Below are positions 8,076 to 16,867 of a stretch of 64,000 bases of DNA, in pieces. Within the stretch, counting starts at the first letter, position 1. Every line of letters begins with the position of its first letter. Source of the stretch: Fen-1039 sp963711105. GTDB lineage: Bacteria > Chloroflexota > Limnocylindria > Limnocylindrales > CSP1-4. The stretch covers positions 372,001 through 436,000 of the forward strand of contig CAVQCV010000004.1 of the NCBI GenBank assembly GCA_963711105.1, read 5' to 3'. The position numbers and the translations under genes are program-made. The notes below the pieces were generated by a model. It was not told the origin of the DNA. It saw only the letters and a list, made by a program, of their open reading frames with translations, and searched no databases.

Positions 8076-9467
8076 ATGTCCCTTCTGAAGCGAATTGAAA
8101 GCGCCCGACCGGGCGTTACTCCGGGGGCGCCCGGTGCACCCGCGGGACCGGCTGGACCTGGAGGCCCCCCGTCCGGGACGGGCCAACGGTTGCTCAGCCA
8201 GGCCCCCGTCCGCGAGTCGCTGCGTGAGGTCAAGTTCCGGATCCAGTCCCGGGTCATCCAGGACCTCGACCCCAAGCTCGACCTGGCCAACCAGGTTGAG
8301 GTGCGCCGGCAGATCGAAGACATCTTCAGCCGCGTCATCGACGAAGAGGGCCTGGCCCTCACCCGCGCCGAACGTGTCCGGATGCTCGAGCAGATCACGG
8401 ACGAGATCATCGGCCTGGGCCCGATGGAGCCATTGCTCCGCGACGAGACCGTGACCGAAATCATGGTCAACGGTCCCCGCCAGGTGTACATCGAGCGGAG
8501 CGGCAAGCTCGAGCTGACCAACGTCGTCTTCCAGAACGACGACCACGTAATGCGCATCATCGACCGGATCATCGCCCCGATCGGACGCCGCATCGACGAG
8601 TCGAGTCCTATGGTCGACGCACGCTTGACGGACGGCTCCCGCGTGAATGCCATCATTCCGCCGCTGTCGCTGATCGGCCCGGTCATCACCATTCGTAAGT
8701 TCGCGGCATCGCCGTTCACGGTGGATGACCTGATCCGGTTCGGTACCGCCACCCCGGAGATGTTCGACTTCCTGCGCGCCTGCGTGGAAGCCCGCTTGAA
8801 CATCTTCGTCTCCGGCGGTACCGGCTCGGGCAAGACGACCACCCTGAACGTGCTCTCGTCCTTCATTCCGAACGACGAACGTATCGTCACCGTGGAAGAC
8901 GCCGCCGAACTCCAGCTCCGCCAGGAGCACGTGGTCACTCTGGAGTCGCGCCCGCCGAACATCGAGGGCCGCGGCGCCATCCCGATTCGGGAGCTCGTCC
9001 GGAACTGCCTGCGAATGCGGCCCGACCGGATCATCGTCGGCGAGTGCCGAGGCGGCGAAGCGCTGGACATGCTCCAGGCCATGAACACCGGCCACGACGG
9101 CTCGATGTCCACCGGCCACGCCAACAGCCCGCGCGACATGCTCGCCCGCCTGGAGACGATGGTCCTCATGGCCGGCGTGGACCTGCCGCTGCGGGCCATC
9201 CGCGAGCAGGTTTCCTCGGCCGTGGACCTGATCGTTCATCAATCCCGCCTCAAGGACGGCACGCGCCGCATCACCAACATCACCGAAGTCCAGGGCATGG
9301 AAGGCGACGTCATCGTCATGCAGGACGTCTTCATGTTCGAGCAGACGGGCGTCGTCGAAGGCAAGATCCAGGGTCGCCTCCGCCCGACCGGTATTCGGCC
9401 CAAATTCGTCGAGAAGTTCGAAGTCATGGGCATCCACTTGCCCCAAGGCCTCTTCGGCTTCGCGTAG
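8076..9467 (+). CDS. tadA: Tad pilus assembly ATPase TadA/CpaF
   Basis: A 463-residue secretion ATPase of the GspE/VirB11 superfamily that powers Flp pilus extension at the membrane. An N-terminal Pro/Gly-rich tail (residues 10-40) precedes the family N-domain. Walker A is VSGGTGSGKTTTLN (about 245-258), followed by the acidic VTVEDAAELQL, Walker B and arginine region RPDRIIVGECRGGEAL, and the His box SMSTGHANSPRDML. Length and motif order are typical. It lies between tadZ and tadB with short gaps, so it is part of one operon. Confidence 0.95.
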   Translation: MSLLKRIESARPGVTPGAPGAPAGPAGPGGPPSGTGQRLLSQAPVRESLREVKFRIQSRVIQDLDPKLDLANQVEVRRQIEDIFSRVIDEEGLALTRAERVRMLEQITDEIIGLGPMEPLLRDETVTEIMVNGPRQVYIERSGKLELTNVVFQNDDHVMRIIDRIIAPIGRRIDESSPMVDARLTDGSRVNAIIPPLSLIGPVITIRKFAASPFTVDDLIRFGTATPEMFDFLRACVEARLNIFVSGGTGSGKTTTLNVLSSFIPNDERIVTVEDAAELQLRQEHVVTLESRPPNIEGRGAIPIRELVRNCLRMRPDRIIVGECRGGEALDMLQAMNTGHDGSMSTGHANSPRDMLARLETMVLMAGVDLPLRAIREQVSSAVDLIVHQSRLKDGTRRITNITEVQGMEGDVIVMQDVFMFEQTGVVEGKIQGRLRPTGIRPKFVEKFEVMGIHLPQGLFGFA

Positions 9468-9491
9468 GGTTCGGGAGGCAGGGAGGCCGTC

Positions 9492-10499
9492 ATGGTCATC
9501 TTCATCGCGCTGATCCTGGCGCTCGGTATCTTGTTGATGTTCCTCGGGCTGGCCACGTCCGGTCGAGGCTCCGGCATCGCCACCCGCCTCGAACGGTACG
9601 CGTCCGGCAAGCCGGAGCCGACGACGACAACGGTTCAACCCGGCGTCGGCATCGGCGACGTGCTCGCTCAGAGCGTCGCCCTTACCCGGCTCAACAAGAT
9701 CGTCGAGCAGCGGGACTTCGGCGCAAACCTGGCGCGCGACATCGCCCGCGCGGACCTCAAGCTGCGGCCAGGCGAGTTCATGGGCATCTGGCTCGGCTCG
9801 ATCGTCGGCGTGCCGCTCCTCTTCCTGCTGTTCGGGCTCATGTTCAAGCCGCTTGCGTCACCGCTCGGCTTGCTCGGCGGCGCCGCTTTCGGCGCTTTCC
9901 TGCCGCGCTTCTGGCTCGGACGGCGCCGCGCCTCGCGCCTCAACGCCTTCAACAAGCAGCTGCCGGACACGATCACCCTGATCGCCAACGCCCTGCGCGC
10001 CGGCTCGTCCTTCCTGCAGGCAATCGAGATGGTCGTCCGGGAAGCCCAGCCGCCCGTGACGGTCGAGTTCGGCCGCGTCGTCCGCGAGGTCAACCTCGGT
10101 CTTGCCTTCGACGTTGCCCTCGACAACATGGTCCGCCGAGTCCGGTCGGACGACCTCGAGCTGATGGCCACCGCCATCACCATCCAGCACCAGGTCGGCG
10201 GCAACCTGGCCGAGATCCTCAATTCGATCGCGTTCACCATCCGAGAGCGCGTCCGGATCAAGGGCGAGATCAGAACGCTCACCGCCCAGCAGCGCATGTC
10301 GGGCTACGTGGTTGCGTTCCTGCCCATCGGCCTGGTCGGCGTCCTGTTCGTCATCGCCCCCAAGTTCATGGAGCCGATGTTCCTGAACCCGCCCGGCATC
10401 GTGGGCCTGCCGGCCGGCGTCATCATTCTCATCATCGCCGGCGTCTTGATGTTCATCGGCTTCGTGCTCATCCAGCGCATCGTCAAGATCGAGGTCTGA
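9492..10499 (+). CDS. tadB: Tad pilus inner-membrane platform protein TadB
   Basis: A 335-residue GspF-like membrane protein: N-terminal helix (VIFIALILALGILLMFLGL), a cytoplasmic region, a pair of helices around residues 95-135, a GspF/T2SSF domain beginning NKQLPDTITLIANALRAG, and C-terminal helices. TadB and TadC form the membrane platform on which TadA works. It begins 24 nt after tadA and is followed 3 nt later by tadC. Confidence 0.92.
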   Translation: MVIFIALILALGILLMFLGLATSGRGSGIATRLERYASGKPEPTTTTVQPGVGIGDVLAQSVALTRLNKIVEQRDFGANLARDIARADLKLRPGEFMGIWLGSIVGVPLLFLLFGLMFKPLASPLGLLGGAAFGAFLPRFWLGRRRASRLNAFNKQLPDTITLIANALRAGSSFLQAIEMVVREAQPPVTVEFGRVVREVNLGLAFDVALDNMVRRVRSDDLELMATAITIQHQVGGNLAEILNSIAFTIRERVRIKGEIRTLTAQQRMSGYVVAFLPIGLVGVLFVIAPKFMEPMFLNPPGIVGLPAGVIILIIAGVLMFIGFVLIQRIVKIEV

Positions 10500-10502
10500 G
10501 CG

Positions 10503-11453
10503 ATGATGATCTTGTTTGCAGCCGTCGCCGCCATCGGCATCCTGCTGGTATTCGTCGCCCTGGCCGGCGGCTCTTCCGTCGACCCGGTACAAGCGCGCCT
10601 GACCCAACTGGGCAATATCCAGGCTCGCAACCTCGAGGAACTCGAACTCCAGCAGCCGTTCGCCGAACGAACCCTGCGGCCGCTCGTCGCCCGCTTGTCG
10701 CGCATCGGCAGCCGCTTGAGCAGCGCCTCATCCTCCGATACGGCCGAGCGCCGGCTTTCCCTGGCCGGCAACCCCGGCGACATGCGCCTGGCAGACTGGA
10801 TGGGCGCGAAGGTGCTGGTCGGCATCGCTACCGGTGCCATCATGTTCCTGCTTCTCGGCGTCATGGCCGGCGGCGGGTTCAGCGTCAGCCACCTCCCGCA
10901 GGGCCTCGTCTTCGGCTCGGTCGGCTTCTTCCTGGGCTATCTCCTTCCCGAGTTCTGGCTGGGCAACAAGATCAAGGCCCGCCAGAAGGTCATTCTCAAG
11001 ATGATTCCCGACACGCTCGACCTGCTGACAATCTCAGTGCGGGCCGGCCTCGGCTTCGACGCCGCGCTGGCCAAGGTCGTCGAGAAGCTGCCCGGCCCGC
11101 TCACGGACGAGTTCCGCCGAGCCCTGGCGGAAGTCCGCGTCGGCAAGGCCCGCCGAGACGCACTGCGCGACATGATCCCGCGGACGAACGTCCAGCCGCT
11201 TTCCAACTTCATCGGCGCGATCATTCAGGCCGAACAGCTCGGCGTCTCGATTTCCAAGGTGCTCCAGGTCCAGTCCGAGCAGCTGCGTATCGAGCGCCGC
11301 CAGCGAGCTGAGGAGCAGGCGGCCAAGGCCCCGATCAAGATGCTCTTCCCGCTTGTCGGTTGCATCTTCCCGTCGCTGTTCGTAGTCATTCTCGGTCCGG
11401 CGATCATCTCCCTGGTCCGGACCTTCGCAGGCGGCGGCATTCCGAGCAAGTGA
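10503..11453 (+). CDS. tadC: Tad pilus inner-membrane platform protein TadC
   Basis: A 316-residue paralogue of TadB with the same plan: N-terminal helix, helices at about 100-145, then the T2SSF domain (IPDTLDLLTISVRAGLGFDA; SNFIGAIIQAEQLGVSIS) and a final hydrophobic segment (VGCIFPSLFVVILGPAII). With TadB it makes the platform. It is the last Tad gene here: no TadV prepilin peptidase and no TadE/F/G minor pilins are seen, so they must be elsewhere. Its stop overlaps the GTG of the next gene (GTGA 11450-11453). Confidence 0.92.
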   Translation: MMILFAAVAAIGILLVFVALAGGSSVDPVQARLTQLGNIQARNLEELELQQPFAERTLRPLVARLSRIGSRLSSASSSDTAERRLSLAGNPGDMRLADWMGAKVLVGIATGAIMFLLLGVMAGGGFSVSHLPQGLVFGSVGFFLGYLLPEFWLGNKIKARQKVILKMIPDTLDLLTISVRAGLGFDAALAKVVEKLPGPLTDEFRRALAEVRVGKARRDALRDMIPRTNVQPLSNFIGAIIQAEQLGVSISKVLQVQSEQLRIERRQRAEEQAAKAPIKMLFPLVGCIFPSLFVVILGPAIISLVRTFAGGGIPSK

Positions 11454-11836
11454 GCCGGCAGCTTCTGGTCGCCCGTAACGCCAGCCGCGGAACGGTTCTG
11501 GCCGAGCGCCTCGAGAACGCTTCTTCACTGTGGGGCAAGTTCATGGGCCTCATGGGGCGGGCCGGGCTCGCCGCGGGCGAAGGGTTGTGGCTGCCCGGCG
11601 AGAACGGGATCCACATGCTGTTCATGCGCTTCGCCATCGACGCGGTGTTCGTGGCGGCACCTGACGGCGGGCAGGACGGCACGCGTCGCGTAGTGGCCGT
11701 CAGGCCTGCACTGCCACCCTGGCGGGGCGTGGTGTGGCTCGTGCGCGGCGCCAGAGGAGTGCTCGAATTGCCCGCCGGCACGATCGGCACCTCGGGCACC
11801 GCAGTCGGCGACGAAATCGTCATCGAGGCGCCGTAG
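11450..11836 (+). CDS. DUF192 family protein
   Basis: A 128-residue protein matching the DUF192 fold pattern: LLVARNASRGTVLAERLENA, GLMGRAGLAAGEGLWLPGENG, then the signature IHMLFMRFAIDAVFV and a C-terminal GVLELPAGTI segment. DUF192 proteins are small, often secreted beta proteins of unknown biochemical role; no signal peptide is seen here. The start GTG 11450 overlaps the tadC stop, so it is co-translated with the pilus operon. This link is positional only. Confidence 0.85.
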   Translation: MSRQLLVARNASRGTVLAERLENASSLWGKFMGLMGRAGLAAGEGLWLPGENGIHMLFMRFAIDAVFVAAPDGGQDGTRRVVAVRPALPPWRGVVWLVRGARGVLELPAGTIGTSGTAVGDEIVIEAP

Positions 11837-11860
11837 GTCGCGGCAGGGGACGGGCCATCC

Positions 11861-11948
11861 AGCCGCAGATAAGCCGCAGATAAGCCGCAGATAAGCCGCA
11901 GATAAGCCGCGCGTAAGCGGCGGCTAAGCCTCGGGTGAGCCGCTCTTG
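11861..11948 (+). repeat. Eight-unit 11-bp tandem repeat upstream of comF
   Basis: Four perfect copies of AGCCGCAGATA (11861-11904) are followed by four degenerate 11-bp copies that keep the leading AGC (11905-11948). The period is close to one helical turn, so every unit presents the same face of DNA. The array ends 1 bp before the TAACGT box of the comF promoter. It is not coding in a sensible frame. Confidence 0.9.
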
Positions 11949-11949
11949 G

Positions 11950-11961
11950 TAACGTGCCGGT
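11950..11961 (+). promoter_or_regulatory. -10 box and leaderless start of comF
   Basis: TAACGT at 11950-11955 is followed by 6 nt and then ATG 11962, the spacing expected when transcription starts on the A of the start codon. No Shine-Dalgarno sequence is present. The -35 region lies inside the 11-bp repeat array. Confidence 0.5.
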
Positions 11962-12672
11962 ATGGCGTCTCCAACCATCGGTCTGCCCGATATCGCGCGG
12001 GGGGGCCTGGCCGGGCTCGGCGGCCGGATGCTGGACCTGGCGCTGCCGGGCACGTGCGCCGGCTGCGGAGCCGAGGAGACGGTGTTCTGCGCGGCGTGCC
12101 GGCGAACCCTCTACACGCGTCTGGAATTAGCGCCGGGAGTACCGCTCGGATTGCCCGCGGCCATGCCGCCGGCAATCGCTCAGCTGGAGTGGTGCGCCGC
12201 GTTCACGGGGCCGGTGAGGGCGGCGCTGCACCGCCTCAAGTATTCCGGCGAGCGACGTCTGGCCCCGCCGCTCGCCGCGGCCATGGCCGCCCGCTGGAGA
12301 GTGGCCGCGGCCGGCGGCGATCTCCTCGTGCCTGTCCCGGTGCACCGCAACAGGGCCCGGGCTCGCGGCTACGATCAGGCCGTCCTGCTCGCGTCCGCAG
12401 CGTCGGGGCATCTCGGCGTCTCGTGGTTGGCGGCCCTCGAGAGGACGCGCGACACCACCCCCCAGTTCGAGCTGGACCGCGGAGCGCGTCGACGCAACGT
12501 TGGTGGCGCGTTCGCGCTGAAGCCCGGCCTGGCGGCCACGGTCGCGGGCCGGTGGCCGGTGCTGGTTGACGACGTGGCCACCACGGGCGCCACTCTGGCG
12601 GCATGCGCGGAGCCACTCTACGAAGCCGGGGCCGTGGCCGTGTCGGCGCTGACGGTCGCCCGCGAGCGCTGA
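11962..12672 (+). CDS. comF: ComF family phosphoribosyltransferase-like protein
   Basis: A 236-residue ComF-type protein. The N-terminus has a four-cysteine zinc motif (CAGCG...CAACR). The phosphoribosyltransferase fold follows, with LLVPVPVHRNRARARGYDQA and the PRPP loop VLVDDVATTGATL. In naturally competent bacteria ComF helps take up or process incoming DNA; its catalytic role is unsettled. Being next to a Tad pilus locus fits DNA uptake, but it may simply be neighbouring. The start ATG 11962 has no RBS and sits 6 nt after a -10 box. Confidence 0.9.
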   Translation: MASPTIGLPDIARGGLAGLGGRMLDLALPGTCAGCGAEETVFCAACRRTLYTRLELAPGVPLGLPAAMPPAIAQLEWCAAFTGPVRAALHRLKYSGERRLAPPLAAAMAARWRVAAAGGDLLVPVPVHRNRARARGYDQAVLLASAASGHLGVSWLAALERTRDTTPQFELDRGARRRNVGGAFALKPGLAATVAGRWPVLVDDVATTGATLAACAEPLYEAGAVAVSALTVARER

Positions 12673-12743
12673 GCGCGGCGCCGGCCCAGGGTGGGGTGGG
12701 CCGAATACTGGAAACGGCAGAGGCCCAGGCCCGACACCGCTTC

Positions 12744-12749
12744 TATACT
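12744..12749 (+). promoter_or_regulatory. Putative -10 box for hpf
   Basis: TATACT lies about 85 nt upstream of the hpf GTG. No good -35 is visible. The hibernation factor therefore probably has its own promoter separate from comF. Confidence 0.4.
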
Positions 12750-12834
12750 GGCCTGGCGGGAGCGCTACGAGGCGCGCCGCGGTCGAGCCGTCGGGCCGGC
12801 CGAAAGCTGGCCATTCGCGTTGCGGAGGTAGGCC

Positions 12835-13461
12835 GTGAGGACGATCGTCAAGGGCAAGAACATCGACGTCCCGGATCACGTTCGGCAGTATGCGGAGCGC
12901 AAGATGCGCCGCCTCGAGCGCTTCCTGGACGATCGATCAGAGGCCGTGGTGGAGCTCTCCGCGGAACAGCACCACAGCGCCGCGGAATCGCAGATAGTGG
13001 AAGTGACGCTCGTCGTAGACGGGCAGCCACTGCACAGCCATGCGGCGGCTCCAACGCACCAGGCCGGCCTTGACATCGTCATCGACAAGATCGAGCGCCA
13101 GGCCGTGGACTACCGCGAGCGTCACCAGGGCAAGGGCCGAACCGAGGCCGGCAAGGCCCGGCTGGCCGCCGAGGCCGTGTCGGAGAGCCTTCCCGACGAC
13201 CCGCCGGCCGGGCGCAGCGGCGCAGAAGGATCGAGCCCGTCCCGGATCGTGAAGACCAAGCGATTCGCCATCGAGCCGATGTTCGAGGAGGACGCCGTCT
13301 CCCGGATGGAGGAACTGGGCCACGTGTTCTTCCTCTTCGTCAACGCCGAGACCGAGCGGTTGTGCGTACTCTACAAGCGCAACAGCGGCGACTACGGCCT
13401 GATCGAACCCGTGATCGCGGGCGAGTACACGACCGGGCGGAACGGTCACAAGGCCGGCTGA
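12835..13461 (+). CDS. hpf: Ribosome hibernation promoting factor, long form
   Basis: A 208-residue long HPF. Residues 1-100 are the S30AE/YfiA domain (MRTIVKGKNIDVPDHVRQYA..., conserved basic residues), which binds the 30S decoding region. After an acidic/Gly linker, the C-terminal dimerisation domain (KTKRFAIEPMFEEDAVSRME, then GHVFFLFVNAET) makes 100S ribosome dimers. Length and domain order match long HPF of bacteria without RMF. GTG start with GGAGG about 8 nt upstream. Confidence 0.93.
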   Translation: MRTIVKGKNIDVPDHVRQYAERKMRRLERFLDDRSEAVVELSAEQHHSAAESQIVEVTLVVDGQPLHSHAAAPTHQAGLDIVIDKIERQAVDYRERHQGKGRTEAGKARLAAEAVSESLPDDPPAGRSGAEGSSPSRIVKTKRFAIEPMFEEDAVSRMEELGHVFFLFVNAETERLCVLYKRNSGDYGLIEPVIAGEYTTGRNGHKAG

Positions 13462-13489
13462 GTCCGCGGCGCCAGGATTTGCCGCTCGC

Positions 13490-14437
13490 ATGACAGACCC
13501 CAGCCGTGTGGCGGGCCCCAGAGCCCGCCGGGCGCTCTCGCACGGCCGGCGGGCCGGCCCGCACCTCCCGACGGGCCGCGGGCTGGTCAAGGCCGCCGAG
13601 CGGGCGGCCCATATCGGCGCCTGGACGCTGCAGATCTTCAGCGACAACCCAACGGCCTGGCGCCGCCGCTCCGAGCCCCCGCCGGAAGCGGCCTTGTTCC
13701 GGGCCCGACTGGCCGAATTGGGCCTGGGGCCCGTGTCCATCCACGCCGCCTACCTGATCAACCTGGCCGGGTCCGACCAGGTCCTGTACGAGCGCTCCAT
13801 CGACCTCCTGCACGAGGAACTGCTGGCCGCGCCGGCGTTCGGTGCCGGTTTCGTCAACGTACACGCAGGTTCACATCGGAAGGCCGGCCTGGAGGCCGGG
13901 ATGGAGCGGCTGGCGGATGGGTTGGCCGCTGCCCTGGCCGGGGTGCCGGACGGCAGCGGGTCGCCCCTGCTCGTCATCGAGAACTCGTCCGGCGGTGGGG
14001 ACGGGATCGGCGTGACGATCGAGGAGCTGGCCTCGATCGACCGGCTCGTCCGGGACCGAGGTTTCGGTCCGCGCGTCCGCTTCTGCCTGGACACCGCCCA
14101 TCTCTGGGGAGCCGGGTATGAGATCTCGAAACCGGACGAGGTCGACGTTGTACTGGACCTGTTCGACCGGCTGATCGGACTCGAACGCCTGGCCATGATC
14201 CACCTCAACGATTCCAGCTCCGGCCTGGGCTCGCGTCACGACCGCCATGCCCATCTGGGGGACGGCCAGATCGGCGAGGCCGGGCTGGCGCGATTTGTCC
14301 GCCACGAGGCGCTGAAGGGCGTGGCCTATTTCTTCGAGACGCCGGGCATGGAAGACGGCTTCGACGCTGTCAACATGGCGCGGATCGCGGACATGGCCGA
14401 AGGACGTCCCCTTACCGCGCGCGCGACGGCCCCCTAG
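13490..14437 (+). CDS. nfo: Endonuclease IV (AP endonuclease)
   Basis: A 315-residue TIM-barrel AP endonuclease that cuts the backbone 5' of abasic sites in base excision repair using a metal cluster. Metal-ligand motifs appear in order: VSIHAAYLINLAG, FVNVHAGSH, LLVIENSSGGGDGIG, FCLDTAHLWGAGYEI, MIHLNDSSSGLGSRHDRHAH and a final Glu in FFETPGMEDG. The N-terminus reads GRRAGPHLPTGRGLVKAAERA, a slightly divergent version of the family start. It follows hpf with a short gap. Confidence 0.93.
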   Translation: MTDPSRVAGPRARRALSHGRRAGPHLPTGRGLVKAAERAAHIGAWTLQIFSDNPTAWRRRSEPPPEAALFRARLAELGLGPVSIHAAYLINLAGSDQVLYERSIDLLHEELLAAPAFGAGFVNVHAGSHRKAGLEAGMERLADGLAAALAGVPDGSGSPLLVIENSSGGGDGIGVTIEELASIDRLVRDRGFGPRVRFCLDTAHLWGAGYEISKPDEVDVVLDLFDRLIGLERLAMIHLNDSSSGLGSRHDRHAHLGDGQIGEAGLARFVRHEALKGVAYFFETPGMEDGFDAVNMARIADMAEGRPLTARATAP

Positions 14438-14487
14438 GCGGCGCTATCCTTCGAGCCATCGACGAACTCAGGAGGGACCGGCCCGGC

Positions 14488-15112
14488 ATGGCTGAACCTA
14501 TCGACCAGCGCGGCACCGCAACCGGCGCCGGTCCGGCCGTCAAGCCCTGGGAGCTGGCCGGCCTGGCCGTGGCGGTTCTCGTCGCGGCGATCGTCCGGCT
14601 GGCCTACGTCCCCTCGGGCAGCGGCTGGAGCGTGGACCAGGGCACGCAGATGCTGGCCCTCTGGAACGCCTGCTCCAGCGGCAGCCTGCCGCTATACGGA
14701 CCTTCGGCGACGTCCCTGGGCTCGCCGTTCCACCACGGGGCGCTTTTCTACGACCTGCTCCTGCCCGTGGCCTGCCTGACCCACTCCGACCCGAGGGCCA
14801 TCGTGGCGGAGATCGCGGTTGTGAGCCTGACCGTCATCCCGATGCTGTGGTGGATCGCGCGGTCCATCGGCGGTCGGGCTGCCGGCCTGGCGGCGGCGGT
14901 CCTGGCGGCGACCTCGGCCGACTTCGTCGTCTACTCCACGTTCGTCTGGAACCCGACCTTCGTCGTGCCGGGAGCGTCGCTGGCCTTCCTGGGCGCCTGG
15001 CAGGCCTTGAGAACCGGGCGGGGGCGCTGGTGGCTGGCGGCCGGTGCGGGCTTCGCGGTGGCGGCTCAGTCACACGTGGCCGCCATGATTCTCTGTCTTG
15101 CCTTTGGTCCCG
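14488..15112 (+). pseudogene. GT39-like membrane protein, N-terminal part (frame broken by one base)
   Basis: The N-terminal ~205 residues of a polytopic glycosyltransferase-like protein: first helix ELAGLAVAVLVAAIVRLAYV, an Asp-containing loop (SVDQGTQMLALWNACSSG) and several helices. The reading stays membrane-like to about 15105 (AAMILCLAFG) and then turns into Arg/Pro/Gly-rich nonsense. The membrane protein resumes in the next frame (15098-16108). Removing one T from the TTT at 15103-15105 restores LCLALVPAFLANL, so this is one gene of about 540 codons with a single-base insertion, either real or an assembly error. An AGGAGGGACC purine run precedes ATG 14488. Confidence 0.75.
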
Positions 15113-16108
15113 GCGTTCCTGGCCAACCTGGCGACCACCCCGCGGTCGTACAGGCTCCGGCTGATCGGCTGGGGCGTTGCGGCCGCTGGGCTCGTCGCGC
15201 TGATTTACGCTCCGGTGGCCGTAACGGAGCTGACGAGCGGCCACCCCGAGATTACCGGCATAGCGGGCTATCTGGCCGCCCCGCCCGGCTACGTTTCGGT
15301 CAGCCCCGCGGCGCGAGTGCTATTCGCAACCATCCGGGTTGCGGCATGGCCGCTCGTCGGCTGGCCCTACTTCGAAATGCACGCCGGCTTCTTGCTCGCG
15401 GCCTTGACGGCCCTGGCCCTGTACGTCGCGCTCGGCCTGCTCGTCTACCGGGCCTGGCGCCAGCGGCGGACCGTTTCGGGCGGCGAAGTCCCCGCGCGGA
15501 CCGAGCGGTTTGGGCTGCTGTTCGTGACCGGCAGCCTGATGGTCTTGATCCTGGGCCTCGGCCTGCTACTGCGCTCCGTATCGGAACTGAACATCTCGCT
15601 AAACGAGCACTACCACATGACCGTGGATCCGCTGGTGGTCGTCGGCGCCGGGGTGTCGATCGGCGCGCTGTGGCGCGTCCGGCCATCGCGGGCGGTCCTG
15701 GCGCCGATCGGCCGCATCGCCGCCGTCATCCTCGTGGTGGCGTCGGTTGCCTGGAACGCGGCCCACTGGCCGCCGCTGGACGCCCCGGACGGCGGCTGGG
15801 CAGCGGCTCAGGCGGCCGCGGCGCGCATCGAGAGCGATGCCGCGGGTGGTTCCATCGCCCTTGTGGGCCTTCCGTCGGACATGAACCCGGACGCGTACCG
15901 GTTCCCGCTCGTCATGGACGGCCTCGATCTGGTCGACCCGTCTGGCGCGTCGGTCGTGGTGGTGCTGTGCGACATGCGGGCCGTCGACGACTGCGGCGGT
16001 GCCGCAGAGGGCGCCTGGGCCGCCACCGCCCCCGAAGCGAGCGGCCTGTCATTGGTAGAGCGGTTCCAGCCGGCGCCGGACAGGTGGCTGAGCGTCTACC
16101 GGCGCTGA
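15098..16108 (+). pseudogene. GT39-like membrane protein, C-terminal part
   Basis: About 330 residues continuing the gene begun at 14488: helices VAAAGLVALIYAPVAV, HAGFLLAALTALALYVALGL, LLFVTGSLMVLILGLGLLL, and the loop NEHYHMTVDPLVVVGAG, then a soluble C-terminal domain ending FQPAPDRWLSVYRR. There is no RBS for a separate start here. Together with the upstream part it resembles the first GT39-like gene in the window in general plan. Substrate unknown. Confidence 0.75.
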
Positions 16109-16240
16109 GCCCCGGGGAACGAAGGGGCGCGGGGAGACGAGGGGCACGGGGAGGCGCAGCCGCCCCCGCTCAGTCGGGCCGGCGGGTCCAAGTCGAGGCG
16201 CCTCGGGCCAACCGCTTGCTCAGACGGCAAGGCTGAGCGG

Positions 16241-16780
16241 TTATCGGACGGGGCGAATCCGAGGCGGCAGCTGCCGAACCATGGGCCGGGCCTGATGAAG
16301 ACCGCCGACGGCCGACATGACCGGCAATTCGCGGCGGTCGTCCATGCGGCGGGCATCCAGCGACCGATCCTCGGGCCGGATGCTGGCGTAGCCCCGACCA
16401 AAGCGCCGCATTCGCACCGCCAGGTAGTACTCCATCACCTGACGGACCTGCGGCTCCGACAGGATGTCATCGGCGCGGAGGGCGTATTCCACACGCGCCG
16501 TCGGGTTGGTGGTGCCGCCGGTGACCGTGCCAAGGTACTGGGGCGCCTCGGCGTCATCGCGGATCTCACGCAACCCGCGCGCCAGCTTGGTAGCCGTGCC
16601 GAGGGACGGCATTCGATCCCCCCGGATCAGCCTCGAGATCGTCGAATGATCGACCCCGGACTGCTGCGCCAGCTGCCGCTGCGACATCTTCTTCGCTTTG
16701 AGCTGAGCCCGCAGCCAGTCGTTGAAGCCGCGTGCGTTCTGTACCGCCATGGGCGTTTCACGCTCCGAGGGTACGGGCAT
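16241..16780 (-). CDS. XRE-family helix-turn-helix regulator
   Basis: A 179-residue protein with a Cro/C1-type helix-turn-helix at about residues 25-75 (MSQRQLAQQSGVDHSTISRL, then LGTATKLARGLREI). The rest is uncharacterised; it is Arg-rich towards the end. ATG 16780 follows CTATACG with a 6-nt gap on the minus strand, again suggesting a leaderless message; an in-frame ATG ten codons later (16750) is the alternative. It stands alone between convergent or tandem neighbours, so no target can be inferred. Confidence 0.75.
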   Translation of the reverse strand: MPVPSERETPMAVQNARGFNDWLRAQLKAKKMSQRQLAQQSGVDHSTISRLIRGDRMPSLGTATKLARGLREIRDDAEAPQYLGTVTGGTTNPTARVEYALRADDILSEPQVRQVMEYYLAVRMRRFGRGYASIRPEDRSLDARRMDDRRELPVMSAVGGLHQARPMVRQLPPRIRPVR

Positions 16781-16867
16781 TGTGTCCGTATAGAGGAACT
16801 ATCGGAGGACACCCCCATACCGTGAATGACCTTTTGGTACCTGCGCCGTCCGACGGTCGGGTTGCCC

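Noticed and set aside
11861..11948. CRISPR array
   Set aside because: The units are 11 bp with no spacers; it is a plain tandem repeat. No cas genes are present.
14488..16236. Single 582-codon reading of the second GT39-like gene
   Set aside because: After about 15105 the frame turns into Arg/Pro/Gly-rich sequence while the membrane protein continues one frame over.
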